This document shows positions 9,328-19,316 of a stretch of DNA of 49,334 nt, one piece after another; positions within the stretch are counted from its first letter, which is position 1; every line of letters begins with the position of its first letter. Origin of the DNA: Lentilactobacillus diolivorans DSM 14421 (lineage in GTDB: Bacteria > Bacillota > Bacilli > Lactobacillales > Lactobacillaceae); contig NZ_AZEY01000014.1 in assembly GCF_001434255.1 (NCBI RefSeq), positions 1 to 49,334 of the forward strand. The letters run 5' to 3'. A model generated the notes under the pieces. The model ran no database searches. It saw nothing but the letters and a program-made list of their open reading frames with translations, and had not been told where the DNA came from. A program made the translations under genes and the position numbers.

Positions 9328-10278
9328 TTATTCCGGAATGTCACCATTTTCTGGAACATAATCGATCAAATCAGCAATTCGTTTCGGAATTGGAATCTTG
9401 GCGTCGACGTTTGGACTGTCTTCGGGGAGAGTATCGTAAGATTTCCGATACTCGCTTGGTGTTACGCCGGTTGATTTCTTGAAGTGGCGCATGAAGACGC
9501 GGGGATCGTTGAAATAGGCGTTAGTGGCGATTTGATTAATTGGCATGTCAGTTCGAACCAGTAGCAGTGTCGCAACTTCAATCTTTAGGTGGTTGAGATA
9601 TTGATGGAGCGTCATCCCGGTTTGCCCTTTAAATAACCGGGTTAAATAATCTGGATTCAGGTCCACCCTGGCTGAAATCTCTCTAACCGTTAAGTTATTG
9701 GACATATTGGCACGAATCCATTCTTTGAGAAAGCGGATCCGGGCATTTTCTTCTGAGTAACCATTTTGACTGACATAGTGTTTGAACAATTTGATCAGGA
9801 GCGCGGATGTCAAATAATCACGTTCTTGAAGTGGTGATGAATCCGGATAGATTGCGAGAATCTGGTTAATCAAGACGATCGTTTGATCTGGATCGGCTAA
9901 CTTAAAGGTAACCGGTAAGACAATGCGATTGTTGGCGGGCTCATCAATTCTCATCTCGTCGATAATGTGTTGCTCATCTTCTTCAAACATATTGTCCCGA
10001 GCTTGGGAAAAGAAACGAATCCAGTAATAACTGACGGATCTTGGGGATGACTGGTAGCCACCAAAGTCTTTAAACGGTGGAATCAGTAGCAAATCACCAG
10101 AATTCAAGACGTAGTGAGTTTGATCAATTTGCAGATAGATCGGGCCTTCAATACAGAAGATCAACTCATAATCGCCATGATTGTTGCCTTTTGAAAGTTG
10201 CCAACCGCCAGTGGAAGTAAATTCACCACCTTGATAATAAAGAAGCGTTTTTTCAAGAGTAAATGGAAAAAATAGCAT
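9328..10278 (-). CDS. AraC-family transcriptional regulator
   Basis: A 316-aa regulator. An N-terminal cupin-like sensor (about 25-150; ICIEGPIYLQIDQTHYVLNSGDL-type strands) is followed by the AraC/XylS DNA-binding domain at about 185-285. Its two helix-turn-helix units include LTVREISARVDLNPDYLTRL and the second-unit signature FNDPRVFMRHFKKSTGVTPSEYR. Such proteins usually respond to a sugar or related small molecule. The start at ATG 10278 has GAGGTG six bases upstream; a GTG at 10287 overlaps that site and is less likely. An unusual acidic tail of about 35 residues follows the HTH. No target is evident; a cre-like site lies upstream. Confidence 0.9.
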   Translation of the reverse strand: MLFFPFTLEKTLLYYQGGEFTSTGGWQLSKGNNHGDYELIFCIEGPIYLQIDQTHYVLNSGDLLLIPPFKDFGGYQSSPRSVSYYWIRFFSQARDNMFEEDEQHIIDEMRIDEPANNRIVLPVTFKLADPDQTIVLINQILAIYPDSSPLQERDYLTSALLIKLFKHYVSQNGYSEENARIRFLKEWIRANMSNNLTVREISARVDLNPDYLTRLFKGQTGMTLHQYLNHLKIEVATLLLVRTDMPINQIATNAYFNDPRVFMRHFKKSTGVTPSEYRKSYDTLPEDSPNVDAKIPIPKRIADLIDYVPENGDIPE

Positions 10279-10666
10279 TTTACTCACCTCACATCTCTAT
10301 TATTCCTTATTTTGTGGTAAAGAAAACGGTTTAGCGGCAACTTGTCGGAAACGGTTACAAAATATGTGAAAGTGGGTCATTAAAATAACGCTATGGCCAA
10401 TTTTGATAATTTGCTTTTTTAGAAACAGGTCCTACTTAGATGCAACGTTGATTTAGCGTTCATAAATTAATTTGACTGCGGGTTATTGAAATGCTAAATT
10501 ATTTGTTGCAACAAGTTATTAACTATTGGGAAATGAAGGCTTTAATGAATTAAGAAAAGTTAGTTAAAAATTGAGTTCATACCGATATTTAAATTGTGTT
10601 TTCAAAATCAATTTAAGTTGAAAACTGTTATTTGAACCTTAAACTAAAATTGCGAGGAGGCCAACA
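10279..10666. other. AT-rich intergenic region
   Basis: Divergent promoter space between the AraC regulator (minus) and the membrane-anchored protein (plus). Apart from the cre-like site and the GAGGAGG ribosome site at 10654-10660, I see no open frame or strong hairpin. Confidence 0.6.
10346..10360 (-). promoter_or_regulatory. cre-like site upstream of the AraC regulator
   Basis: TTGTAACCGTTTCCG on the minus strand agrees with the catabolite-response consensus WTGNAANCGNWNNCW except at the last base. It lies about 70 bases before the AraC start, suggesting CcpA control. Confidence 0.5.
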
Positions 10667-11290
10667 TTGCTAAAAATATTTGTTGCCATTACGATTATTG
10701 GCTTAATTATGCTGTTTTTGGGAATTTTTTCCTATATTACGGCAACTTACAAAAATGAAACCCGGGGGATGTTTGTCTTTTTGATTGGGTTAAGCGTTGT
10801 GATGGTTATTGGCGGCGGCTCGATGATTCCCCATGCTTATGCGCAACAGACTGTCTCTCAGAAGCCGGCATCCGCCCAACAGCAAGCATCAATGTCGTCA
10901 ATTAATCAAGATCAGAATGGCCCTTTTGACGGCGGAACTCATCAGCGAGCGGCGTCTAAGCAACTTTTTGCTGAAAAGGTGATTAAGAAGCAGTTAAGTA
11001 AGGACTATCGAAAATTGGGAACGGTTATGCTTAATCAAACGCATAAAACGTTCGTCCTAACAATTTCAAACAAAGATTTTAATCAAGCGATGACCTATTT
11101 GAAGACGCACCCTAAGCAGGCACAGCAGTTAAAATGGCCAAAAACGGTTAGCGGGTTTGAAAAAACGAGTTTAATGATTGAAAACGGTCTTAACAAGCAC
11201 TATCAATTAAAAATAATTGCTAAAACACCTCACCGGCAGCCGATTTTAACTGTAGCGAATGGTCAGAAGGTTCGAAGTTTTGTTAAGTAA
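10667..11290 (+). CDS. Membrane-anchored extracellular protein, unknown
   Basis: A 207-aa protein starting at TTG 10667, six bases after a very strong GAGGAGG. Two hydrophobic segments (about residues 3-24 and 33-54) anchor it. The remaining 150 or so residues begin with a Gln/Ser/Ala-rich linker and then form a compact basic domain (DYRKLGTVMLNQTHKTFVLT, later LMIENGLNKHYQLKIIAKTP). I do not recognise the family. With both N-terminal helices spanning, the C-terminal domain lies on the same side as the N-terminus; alternatively the second helix is a cleaved signal (cut near AYA-Q) and the domain is outside. It is transcribed alone and ends at a strong terminator. Confidence 0.65.
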   Translation: MLKIFVAITIIGLIMLFLGIFSYITATYKNETRGMFVFLIGLSVVMVIGGGSMIPHAYAQQTVSQKPASAQQQASMSSINQDQNGPFDGGTHQRAASKQLFAEKVIKKQLSKDYRKLGTVMLNQTHKTFVLTISNKDFNQAMTYLKTHPKQAQQLKWPKTVSGFEKTSLMIENGLNKHYQLKIIAKTPHRQPILTVANGQKVRSFVK

Positions 11291-11327
11291 TCCTTCTAGA
11301 AATAAATTGTAAACATTGATTTAGACT

Positions 11328-11378
11328 AAAACATCCATCAAGTCAACCCGATCATTCGGATTGATTTGATGGATGTTT
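11328..11378. terminator. Bidirectional terminator
   Basis: Arms AAACATCCATCAA and TTGATGGATGTTT, extended inward by TCAA/TTGA. It separates the convergent genes ending at 11290 (plus) and 11433 (minus). Confidence 0.85.
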
Positions 11379-11432
11379 ATTTAAGATACGAAACTTTTGA
11401 CTATCATATTTTTTCAAATTATTGGTGCAAAT

Positions 11433-12437
11433 TCAGCTCAAATACAAGCTCCGATTCTGCATTACTGGTTGCTTTATCCGCGTAATTAACATCGGCACAA
11501 TCACGGCGATGATCACTTGAGTAGCCACGTTGGTGATTCCTGCCATCGATGCGATATCTAACAGCGCGTTATGCAAGTACATGATGATCATCGTATGTTG
11601 GCCAATGGTTGCTAAGATGAAGCTGCCGGAAAGCCGGGATGTTAAATATGACAAGCCAAATACCCCAAATGAAAAGACAAGTGGAATCATGGCTAATAAC
11701 AGGATTTTTGGCAATGAGGCGTCGATCATATGTGACTTCATCGAGAATTTAAAGTTGAAGTTGCCGTTGATATAGCCGGCAATTAAGATTCCCATTCCAG
11801 TTACCAGTAGCGTAATTGGTCGTGGCTTTTCAATCCAACTGTAGTCAGTGTGCAAGAATAGGTAGCCAATGTAGGTGAAGAATGCAGCAATTAACACGAT
11901 GTCTAAATTCCACGGCATCATTTTAAAATTGTAAAAGGTCAGCCAGTCAAATTTGTCGTAGCAGGTACTTAGAAACAGGCCACCAGAAACAATGGCAAAT
12001 TGCAGCCAACGTGATTTAACCGTTGAAATTAATAATGTGATTGCTACAATTGAAATCAAGTAGACGTTGATGAACCAGAAAGTACTTGTGTAGAGATTTA
12101 AGGCGCGACCACCAACCATTAAACGTGATAAATGATTGACCAGGTACTGCCAATCTTCATTGTATAAAATACTATACAAGGTGATTAGGCCAATGCCGGC
12201 TATAAAATAGACTAGTAAATCTCGGTGAATTCGTTTATTAAAGAACCTTTTCCATTCAGTTAGTTTAGCGGCATCAATCGGTTTTAAGAAGAACCCGCCA
12301 ATGATGAAGAATAATGGCATGTGCCACCAGTAAATAATGTGAGTTGTTGTGCCACTTGCCAGTGCATGGCCGATCACGACCGCGATGATGCCGTATGCTT
12401 TTGCAATGTCAATCCATTCAATTCTCTTTTTACTCAT
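11433..12437 (-). CDS. Acyltransferase 3-family membrane protein
   Basis: A 334-aa, about ten-helix membrane enzyme of the Acyl_transf_3 family. The opening RIEWIDIAKAYGIIAVVIGH contains the family's catalytic-type His, and YWWHMPLFFIIGGFF follows. Such enzymes add O-acetyl groups to cell-surface sugars; the target here is not shown by sequence. I start at ATG 12437 (MSKKRIEWID), where the family similarity begins. The open frame reaches 12509, but those 24 extra residues are not family-like. The ribosome site is weak (GGGTGAT about 12 bases upstream). It is a single gene between convergent and divergent neighbours. Confidence 0.85.
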   Translation of the reverse strand: MSKKRIEWIDIAKAYGIIAVVIGHALASGTTTHIIYWWHMPLFFIIGGFFLKPIDAAKLTEWKRFFNKRIHRDLLVYFIAGIGLITLYSILYNEDWQYLVNHLSRLMVGGRALNLYTSTFWFINVYLISIVAITLLISTVKSRWLQFAIVSGGLFLSTCYDKFDWLTFYNFKMMPWNLDIVLIAAFFTYIGYLFLHTDYSWIEKPRPITLLVTGMGILIAGYINGNFNFKFSMKSHMIDASLPKILLLAMIPLVFSFGVFGLSYLTSRLSGSFILATIGQHTMIIMYLHNALLDIASMAGITNVATQVIIAVIVPMLITRIKQPVMQNRSLYLS

Positions 12438-12844
12438 AATAATTCTGCGATCACCCGAACCTTTCCGAAAGTTTATTGAGCCGCTAAAGCGATAGCGGTT
12501 CATTTTCAATATTATTTATACCAGCCTAACCTTAAATGAGCCTTTAAGGCAAAATTCAAATCTATCAATTTTGAGAAGAAATGAAAGCTTCGACTCATAT
12601 TGTAATCGGCAGGGCTCATTTGTTAATAAGGAGAAAACCGGTTTATCATTTACGTAACTTTTACCAATTTTTTGCCAAACCAAAAGAAAACATTGGTAGC
12701 ATAATGGTGTTACATTGGAAGTTGTGAGTGACCAAAATTATTTTAACTTCAAGATCATTAATTGAGAGGTGTGGGTTTGGCGTCAAGACGTTAAGCAAGC
12801 ATTGTTGATCATTTGCGATATCTAATAATACGAGGAGTGATTTT
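12438..12844. other. Intergenic region before the phosphatase gene
   Basis: AT-rich divergent spacer. It holds the ribosome site GAGGAGTG at 12833-12840 and presumably promoters for both neighbours. I see no further open frame and no strong hairpin. Confidence 0.55.
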
Positions 12845-13693
12845 ATGAAAAATAATCATATTTCAGCAGCCTCATCCACATTCCCAGAGTCGACTGTTGA
12901 AGAAACAACGGTGACATCTGAAAAATTAACGGTGACACCCTTGAAACGGATTCAGGATCATGAAATTCATCTTGAGGGTGGTTTCAATGTCCGTGACCTT
13001 GGCGGCTTCGAAACCCAAGCTGGTCGAATCATCAAACCGCATACATTAATTCGATCAGCTCGTTTAAATCATTTAACGACGACTGATATTGAGACTTTAG
13101 TTCGTGATTATCACGTTGCGGTTGACTTTGATTTGCGACGGGCAGATGAAGTTGAATCGGCCAAGGATCCCAAAATGCCTGGGGTAACGTACATTGATCA
13201 ACCGTTGGGGACAATGAGCAACTTTCATTTTCCAATTACGCCGGAACATATTCGTGAACACTATCGGACTTATGTATCGGTGCCCCAAGCGCGATATGCT
13301 TATCATCAATTCTTTATGGCCGTGTTAAATAAACCGGTTGGTAAAGCGTTGCTGTATCATTGTGCTTCAGGCAAAGATCGAACTGGTGTTGGAACAGCTT
13401 TATTAATGCACGTTCTAGGGGTTGATGGTGATACGATTATTCAAGATTACGTTGCTTCAAATGATTTCTTGCGTGATCGAAACGATGCTCGAATTGCCCG
13501 CATGAAAAAGAATGGGATTAGTCGGGATAAGATTATGCAGGTTAAATATGATAGTGGCGTAGATGCAACGTACCTTGAAGCTGCGTTTGATGAAATCCAC
13601 AGAGAGTTCGGCAATTTAGATACCTTTATTGAGAAGGGGCTGCGCGTGACCCCTGATCAGCAAGCAGAGATTCGGAAGCGCTACTTAATATAA
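12845..13693 (+). CDS. Tyrosine/serine protein phosphatase
   Basis: A 282-aa phosphatase of the Y_phosphatase3 type. The P-loop HCASGKDRTGVG places the nucleophile at Cys173 and the phosphate-binding Arg at 179 (CX5R). An upstream NVRDLGGFETQAGR block (about residues 48-61) is typical of this family, as is RSARL. Related bacterial enzymes act on phosphotyrosine, phosphoserine or phosphoinositides. About 40 N-terminal residues rich in Ser/Thr precede the domain and show no signal peptide. Start ATG with GAGGAGTGATTTT upstream. It is monocistronic, closed by a strong terminator. Confidence 0.9.
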   Translation: MKNNHISAASSTFPESTVEETTVTSEKLTVTPLKRIQDHEIHLEGGFNVRDLGGFETQAGRIIKPHTLIRSARLNHLTTTDIETLVRDYHVAVDFDLRRADEVESAKDPKMPGVTYIDQPLGTMSNFHFPITPEHIREHYRTYVSVPQARYAYHQFFMAVLNKPVGKALLYHCASGKDRTGVGTALLMHVLGVDGDTIIQDYVASNDFLRDRNDARIARMKKNGISRDKIMQVKYDSGVDATYLEAAFDEIHREFGNLDTFIEKGLRVTPDQQAEIRKRYLI

Positions 13694-13759
13694 TAGTTCT
13701 TTTGCAATTCAAGCTTCTAATTCGTTTTGAATTGCTTTAATTTATAAAATGACCGTCGT

Positions 13760-13814
13760 GAGTCCTTTTTACCTGAGCTTTAAGCAAGTAAAAAGGACTC
13801 ATGGCGTTTTTTTG
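13760..13814 (+). terminator. Terminator of the phosphatase gene
   Basis: Arms GAGTCCTTTTTAC and GTAAAAAGGACTC are a perfect 13-base match, followed within six bases by seven T. Confidence 0.92.
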
Positions 13815-14339
13815 ACTAATCACAGAAAATTTAATTTCTAATGAATTAGCATAATTAAAGAATAGGTAAAGATTGGGATGTCTTGAGGGAGTTGTAAGCG
13901 TTAAATTTTCAATCATTTAGTTAACTCTGTTATTATAATATTAGGAAATAAGTACTGACCAATGTTATGTAGTGACGCCCATGAAATGAGATGATCGATG
14001 TGAGAATCTTGTCTAAATGTTGTTTCATTACGAAATGATGTACTTTTTCTTTAAAATAGTGCTATTATCGATACGTCAGTTGTAATGACCATAGGCATTT
14101 ATTTAGAACTAAATGGTAACCAGTAGTTGAGAGTGTCTACATCATTATCGCTCATCTTAACTTTGCGTGGTTGGCTGCCACTACAAAGTTATCAATGAAA
14201 ACACGACTAAATCTTTAAAGCAATTGTTAGAATAGATCAGAACCAATTAACCACTTAATAGCTGGTGGGGAAATCAGCAATCAGTGGCGGTATCTGTTCA
14301 GATTGTTGCGTCAGTTTCTTTTATTGGGAGGAAATTAAA
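13815..14339. other. Long AT-rich leader/promoter region of the second adhesin
   Basis: About 525 bases without a gene. TATAAT-like boxes occur near 13933, and an inverted repeat lies at 14159-14190. The ribosome site GGGAGGAAA is at 14327-14335. The length suggests a long untranslated leader or a multi-site regulatory region for the adhesin. I see no conserved riboswitch. Confidence 0.5.
14159..14190. repeat. Inverted repeat upstream of the adhesin
   Basis: AACTTTG and CAAAGTT at the ends and GTGG/CCAC inside form a stem of two blocks around a six-base loop. No T-run follows, so it is more likely an operator or RNA structure than a terminator. Confidence 0.5.
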
Positions 14340-17300
14340 ATGTTCAAGGGGAATAATCAAGATATCAAACTGCATTATAAAATGTATAAGGATGGTAAGC
14401 ATTGGGTCTTTGCCAGTCTGGCTGCTGCAAGTTTTGGTTTGATGTTAGCCGGCAGTCCGCAAATGACACAAGCAGATTCTGTCCAAACGACCACTGCCGC
14501 CCAAACACGCACTGCCCAGCCAACTACCCAAACCGATAACACACAAGACAGCCCATCAACAACGTCTCAAACGGATCAAGCAGCGACTGCACCGGTGGAT
14601 CAGCAGGCAACGACAACGAGTTCGACTGTGAAACCAGCTGAACAGGCCGCAGCCACGCAAACACCAGCCCAGAATGATAAACCGCAAAATACAGTCCAAT
14701 CATCAGCGCAATCAGTTGCAACGCCAGCATCCACTGGCTCAGAAACGGATTCCAAAGCAGCGGCCACTGAGACTTCAACAGTCGCTAAGACCGTTACCTC
14801 AACGAGTTCGACGTCACAAGCACCCGCACAAACGGCACCAACGTCGACTGCTGAAGATACAAGGGCATCTGGTGTTCGATCAACCGCGCAAGCTGAATCG
14901 GTTAAAGCTACGGATCAATCGGTAACAACCGAGACAACCCCAGCTACTAATAATACCTCAGATGCCAAGAGCGTTGCAGGGGTAAACACAAAGCAAGCCG
15001 CAGCTTCTAAAACGGCGACAACCAAAACTGATGACACTGTTACTAATCAACCCGCTACCAAGACTGATGCCAACGCGGATCCTCAAAAAACGGCAGATAG
15101 TGATTATCAAACGGCTAAGGATAAAACAGACCACGCCAATGATCTCGCCGCTAAGGCCAATCAAAGTGCCGCGGCCCTACAAGCTTTATTAAAGGATCCG
15201 AAGCCTAATGATAGTACTTGGCTGACCAAAGTTAATGCGGCTTTAAATGATCTCGCGAAGTCTTCGAGTGATTTTACTGGCACAAAGGTCACCACGGATG
15301 ATGTTGTAGCGGCTTATGAAGCAGCCCTCAAGAACATGCCTAATCAACCTCAGCCCGGTGCCATCCAGAGCGTTAAAGTTGGCGATAAGGACCCTAGCCA
15401 ACTATAATAAACTAGTGGCCGCTTATGCTGATCAGGTAAATACTATATTGACCCAAATCAAAAATGGCCAGGCCAACTATGCGACCGCTGAGGCGTTAAA
15501 TGCCGCACAATAACAATTAAAAACTGCGGCTGAGCAACTAAACACGGCAATCAAACAAGCCGTTGATAGTGCCAATGCCGGTGATATTGATGCCGCTCAG
15601 AAGGCGATCACCGGATCAGACGCCACCGGCCAGACGCTCAATAATTATAAAACCGCGTATGATGATGCTTTAACGGCTTACAATAGTGATGTGACGGTTT
15701 ATAATGCCACAACCACTGATACAGATCAAAAGATTACGCCATTGGGAACCAATTCGGATACGGCTAACCCAGCGGATCCAATGATGAATCCCTCACAAAA
15801 GGATTTTGCCAACTTTAAAGATGAGATTGTCAAGGCAGCGGCCCAAAACAATGCTTATAAGCAATATGAAGCTGCTACTACAGCTTACAACAATATTAAG
15901 GCTGCATTAACTGATTTAGCGGCTAAGGTTGCCGATTGGCAGGCCGCAGCGGACGAGTATAATCAGATGGTTAACAATGTCAATAATGGGTCTGCCAAGG
16001 CTACGGAAGCCGATTTGACCAACGGCCAGACTGTCGTTACCAACGCGCAGACAGCTTTGGCAGATGAAGTCAATCAGTTTAAGGCTGTCAATGATGCTTA
16101 TAAGACGTCACTGGCAAATTATCAAACAGTTTTGAATGATTATGCCACTAAAACGGGTACGGCCGTTCAAAAAGCAGCACCTGGTTATGATCTTAGCGAT
16201 TCTAATAGTGCTTGGAACCAATTTCAAGCTGGGATCACCAAATTGCAAAATGATTTTGCTTCAACCGGAACGACTAGTCCGACAACCCCAGCTCAAAATG
16301 CCGCTATTATGCAGAAAAATATTGATCAGTATCAGGCCATTCAAAAAATTGGCGCTGCAGCCCAAGAACTCCAGGCTAAAATTGCGCAGATTAATCAAGC
16401 TGCCAGTGATCAACAAAAAGCCGTTGAGACTTGGAATGACTTGATTTCCCAAGCTAAAAACGATGGCCGTTGGGCTTTCTTCTATCCGCAGCTCCACACG
16501 GCTGGTGATGATTTAATCCAAAAGGACTATCAGTATATTGACGCGGTCAATGGAACAACGACATCGTTTAAGACAACGACAGTAACTGCTGACTATGGCA
16601 AGAAATACGCTGATACTCAAGCTGGCACAACTAAGGCCAACTATTCCGATACCGATTATGCAGACTCGAATGTGGCTAAAGATGGTTCAAAAGCTAGTTA
16701 TGCTTACTTGGTTAATGCTTACCTCGATATGGTTAACGCATACAACGCCACGGTTACCGATGCTAAAGATAAAATCAATACGGGTGATCCTGCTGATGCT
16801 GATATCGTAACCAGTGCCGCGGACAGTCTAAAAAAGAGCTTGGAGGGTACTGACGGCTTTTCGGCACAGTATCAAAATTTGATCAGGACTTTGGCTGGGA
16901 TAGCTGCTGATCCGAGCCAAAATGCACAGGCTTTGGCATCTTTGAATAATCCGAAGAAATTAAGCACTGATGGGTCGTCTCCCGCTCAATTTACCTATAC
17001 TGACGGGCCACAAACTTTGCTTGCACGTGTCATTTTTGGATCAGGTACTTGGCAGTCTGTGTTGGAATCGACTAACTTGGATGGTAAATTTTCAAAACCA
17101 CTAAGCTTTACCCCTCGTCAATATGCAATAGTCGAAAATGAACAGGTCCATCGGTTATATGCAACAGCGATCCAACAGATCTTTAGTAGTGACGGATGGC
17201 AGAATTCCGATTATGACGCTGCAAGCTTTAAACTGCAACCAACTTATACGACCAATGGTCAAACGTATTATTTAGCTGGATACGGCATTTATCAAGCTAA

Positions 17301-18354
17301 TAACATACTGGGTCGCCTGAAAAGTACAAATCAAATCTATACTTTCACCAATGCTGATGCCGAACAGGAAATGATTAAGAATGGGGTGGATCTTTCTGGA
17401 GATCCATCACAAAACACTTATATTTACTTTTATTATCTGGCAGCCACAGACTACAGCAAGTTAGTTTCAATATCAACGCCGATCAAAGCAACTGGTGTCA
17501 AGCAATTTACGACTTCGGCTATGAGATTAGCCCCAGTTTCCGCCTATGGCACCGACACCACATTGGCGGCTCCCACAACAACAAAGGGTGATAATGTAAC
17601 CGGGCTAACTTATTTGAGTGGCAAGGCAGCCACACCGGATCTTCAAGTACCCGATGTTGCGGTTCAAGCACCAACCATTACTTTGAACCAGCCAACAGAA
17701 CCAACTCCAAGTACACCGGATACACCGGGCAATCCAGGTACACCGGGCAATCCAGGTACACCGGGAACTCCAAGTACACCAGGAACTCCAAGTACACCAG
17801 GAATCCCAAATACGCCAGGAACTCCAAATACACCAGGGACTCCAAGTACGCCAGGAACTCCAAGTACACCGGGGACTCCAAATACGCCAGAGACTCCAAG
17901 TACACCACGAACTCCAGGCACACCAAGAACTCCAAATAAACCGGGAACCCCAAGCACACCGGGTAATCCAAACACCACTGGTAATACAAATACACCAGGT
18001 GGATCACGGACAACTGGTAAATTGAGTGCAACGAGAACAGTTTCACCGAACGCATTAGCAACTTCAGGGACAACAAGTCAATCACAAGCTAATAAGCTTG
18101 GTGTTAGCGAAATGAATAATGCGGACCGAGATAGTCAAATATCAGGTTTGAATGGTTACAATGGTCAGTTGGATCAAACAGCTAATGAACAGCAGACACT
18201 AAATTCTCAAGCTTCTGATACCAACAAGGCGGCTATGTTACCACAGACCGGGGATAAATCCAGCACTAGTTTAACCGTATTTGGAGTTGTTCTGGCAGCA
18301 ATCGCCATGGCGTTTGGTTGGATGGTAAGAGATCGTAGACGACATGAAGATTAA
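14340..18354 (+). pseudogene. LPxTG surface protein with frameshift and in-frame stop
   Basis: Starts ATG 14340 behind GGGAGGAAA. The signal peptide is KxYKxGKxW type (KMYKDGKHW, residues 14-22), cut near QADS. A Thr/Ser/Gln/Ala-rich low-complexity region follows, then helical segments. The frame breaks in a CCC at about 15392-15394: removing one C turns DPSQL-stop into DLANYNKLVAAY and joins the downstream frame. A second lesion is TAA at 15511-15513 (context A-Q-stop-Q-L-K; CAA to TAA would explain it). The downstream frame then runs on for over 900 residues through coiled-coil-like Ala/Asn/Gln-rich segments, a unique region, a PGTP repeat stalk and LPQTG plus anchor helix at the end. Intact length would be about 1337 aa. 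A large wall-anchored adhesin is inferred; the binding partner is unknown. Confidence 0.85.
17695..17995 (+). repeat. Tandem Pro-Gly-Thr-Pro stalk repeats
   Basis: About 30 near-copies of a nine-base unit encoding P-[GSN]-[TN] (such as ACTCCAAGTACACCAGGA for two units). They form the wall-spanning stalk just before the sortase region. Copy number is likely to vary between strains through slippage. Confidence 0.85.
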
Positions 18355-18542
18355 GCTGTTGTTTGATATATCGAAGCTGAATGGTCATTTCAAATGAGTG
18401 GTTTGATTTCTTTGTCTGAGAATTTGAGTGACCAATCTTTGCTCATTATTGTGAGGGCGACGGTTTTTATTGAGCTTTAATCACCCAAGTATTTTAAAAC
18501 AAAAAGTATCAAGCATTAATTAAAGGAATAACGACTACACTG

Positions 18543-18596
18543 AAAAGCTATGACGCAAAACTTGTTCATTTACAAGGTTTGTGTGGTAGCTTTTTT
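18543..18596 (+). terminator. Terminator downstream of the adhesin
   Basis: AAAAGCTA and TAGCTTTTTT form the base of a long interrupted stem (inner CGCAAA/TTTGTG and ACTTGT/ACAAGG). It lies about 190 bases after the adhesin stop. The interval 18355-18542 holds no gene that I can see. Confidence 0.75.
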
Positions 18597-18715
18597 ATAA
18601 TATGGAATTAATCATTGTGGCCAAGAAATCCATAAAAAAAATAGTGACTACAAACAATCTGCTTACCAGATCTTTTGCACTCACTGTTTTTCTAGTGAAT
18701 TAAATTGATTAATTC

Positions 18716-18826
18716 TTAAAAGAAGGCACTTGAAGTGATGACTAAAACAACGACAACGATAATTAATAAACCACAGAAGTATCGGTCAAAAGTTGGTTGA
18801 AGGTCTTGGTGCTTACTTCTTTTCAT
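18716..18826 (-). CDS. 36-aa single-helix membrane peptide
   Basis: A short gene starting at ATG 18826 with AAGGAAGGAAATCC directly upstream. The peptide has a polar, basic N-terminus (MKRSKHQDLQPTFDRY) followed by one membrane helix of Leu/Ile/Val (about residues 19-36) ending at the stop. It lies 49 bases after the 87-aa gene on the same strand, so the two may form an operon. Function unknown. It resembles small membrane peptides generally rather than a named family. Confidence 0.6.
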   Translation of the reverse strand: MKRSKHQDLQPTFDRYFCGLLIIVVVVLVITSSAFF

Positions 18827-18875
18827 GGATTTCCTTCCTTTCTTGCGTAAAAAGCTTGAAGGCGAAGGACAAAAA

Positions 18876-19139
18876 CTAACTGTAAATTTTTAAGTCCTGT
18901 TCGATTTCCACCGATAGTGATTGCACTTGTTTCAACTGATTCACAAGCCGCTCGTCACTCATCTTCCTAACGACCCGTTTAACCGGTTGTTCGCGGCTCT
19001 GAATTAATTGTGAAACAAGTTGTGGGCTGCCAACTGATTGGTGCATCCGCCCAAAGTCGGCTTGCAGTGTTTCTTCGAGTAAATAATTGGTTAATAACGA
19101 TTCAAAATGCTTCCGTAGTTTTCGATTTAGTTTATCCAT
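18876..19139 (-). CDS. Small cytosolic helical protein, unknown
   Basis: An 87-aa, charged, probably all-helical protein without signal or membrane segment. Its start ATG has GGGAGG nine bases upstream, which supports real translation. It lies downstream of the ABC exporter genes but beyond their terminator, so it is its own unit, possibly with the 36-aa peptide. I do not recognise the family. Confidence 0.65.
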   Translation of the reverse strand: MDKLNRKLRKHFESLLTNYLLEETLQADFGRMHQSVGSPQLVSQLIQSREQPVKRVVRKMSDERLVNQLKQVQSLSVEIEQDLKIYS

Positions 19140-19228
19140 TTCTTCGGCCTCCCGAACTTATTATTGCATACAATTTGACAAAATGTGCGTTACTTTTGAA
19201 ATTAATGGGATGTTTTTTCAAAAAAACC

Positions 19229-19272
19229 AATAAGCCCAACATTCCGCAATCATTCGGAGTGCTGGGCTTATT
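19229..19272 (-). terminator. Terminator of the ABC exporter operon
   Basis: AATAAGCCCA and TGGGCTTATT form the outer stem; TCCG/CGGA pairs inside. On the minus strand it is followed by GGTTTTTTT. It lies 45 bases after the permease stop. Confidence 0.85.
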
Positions 19273-19316
19273 ATGATCTTTTTAAATGATGAATAGTGAA
19301 GGCTTCTTGATTTGGG

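Noticed and set aside
17664-17978. Minus-strand Gly-Val-Leu repeat frames opposite the second adhesin
   Set aside because: Shadow of the Pro-Gly-Thr-Pro coding repeats; repetitive composition keeps all frames open.
17695-17995. Possible CRISPR-like or satellite array
   Set aside because: The nine-base units are contiguous, keep the reading frame and have no spacers.
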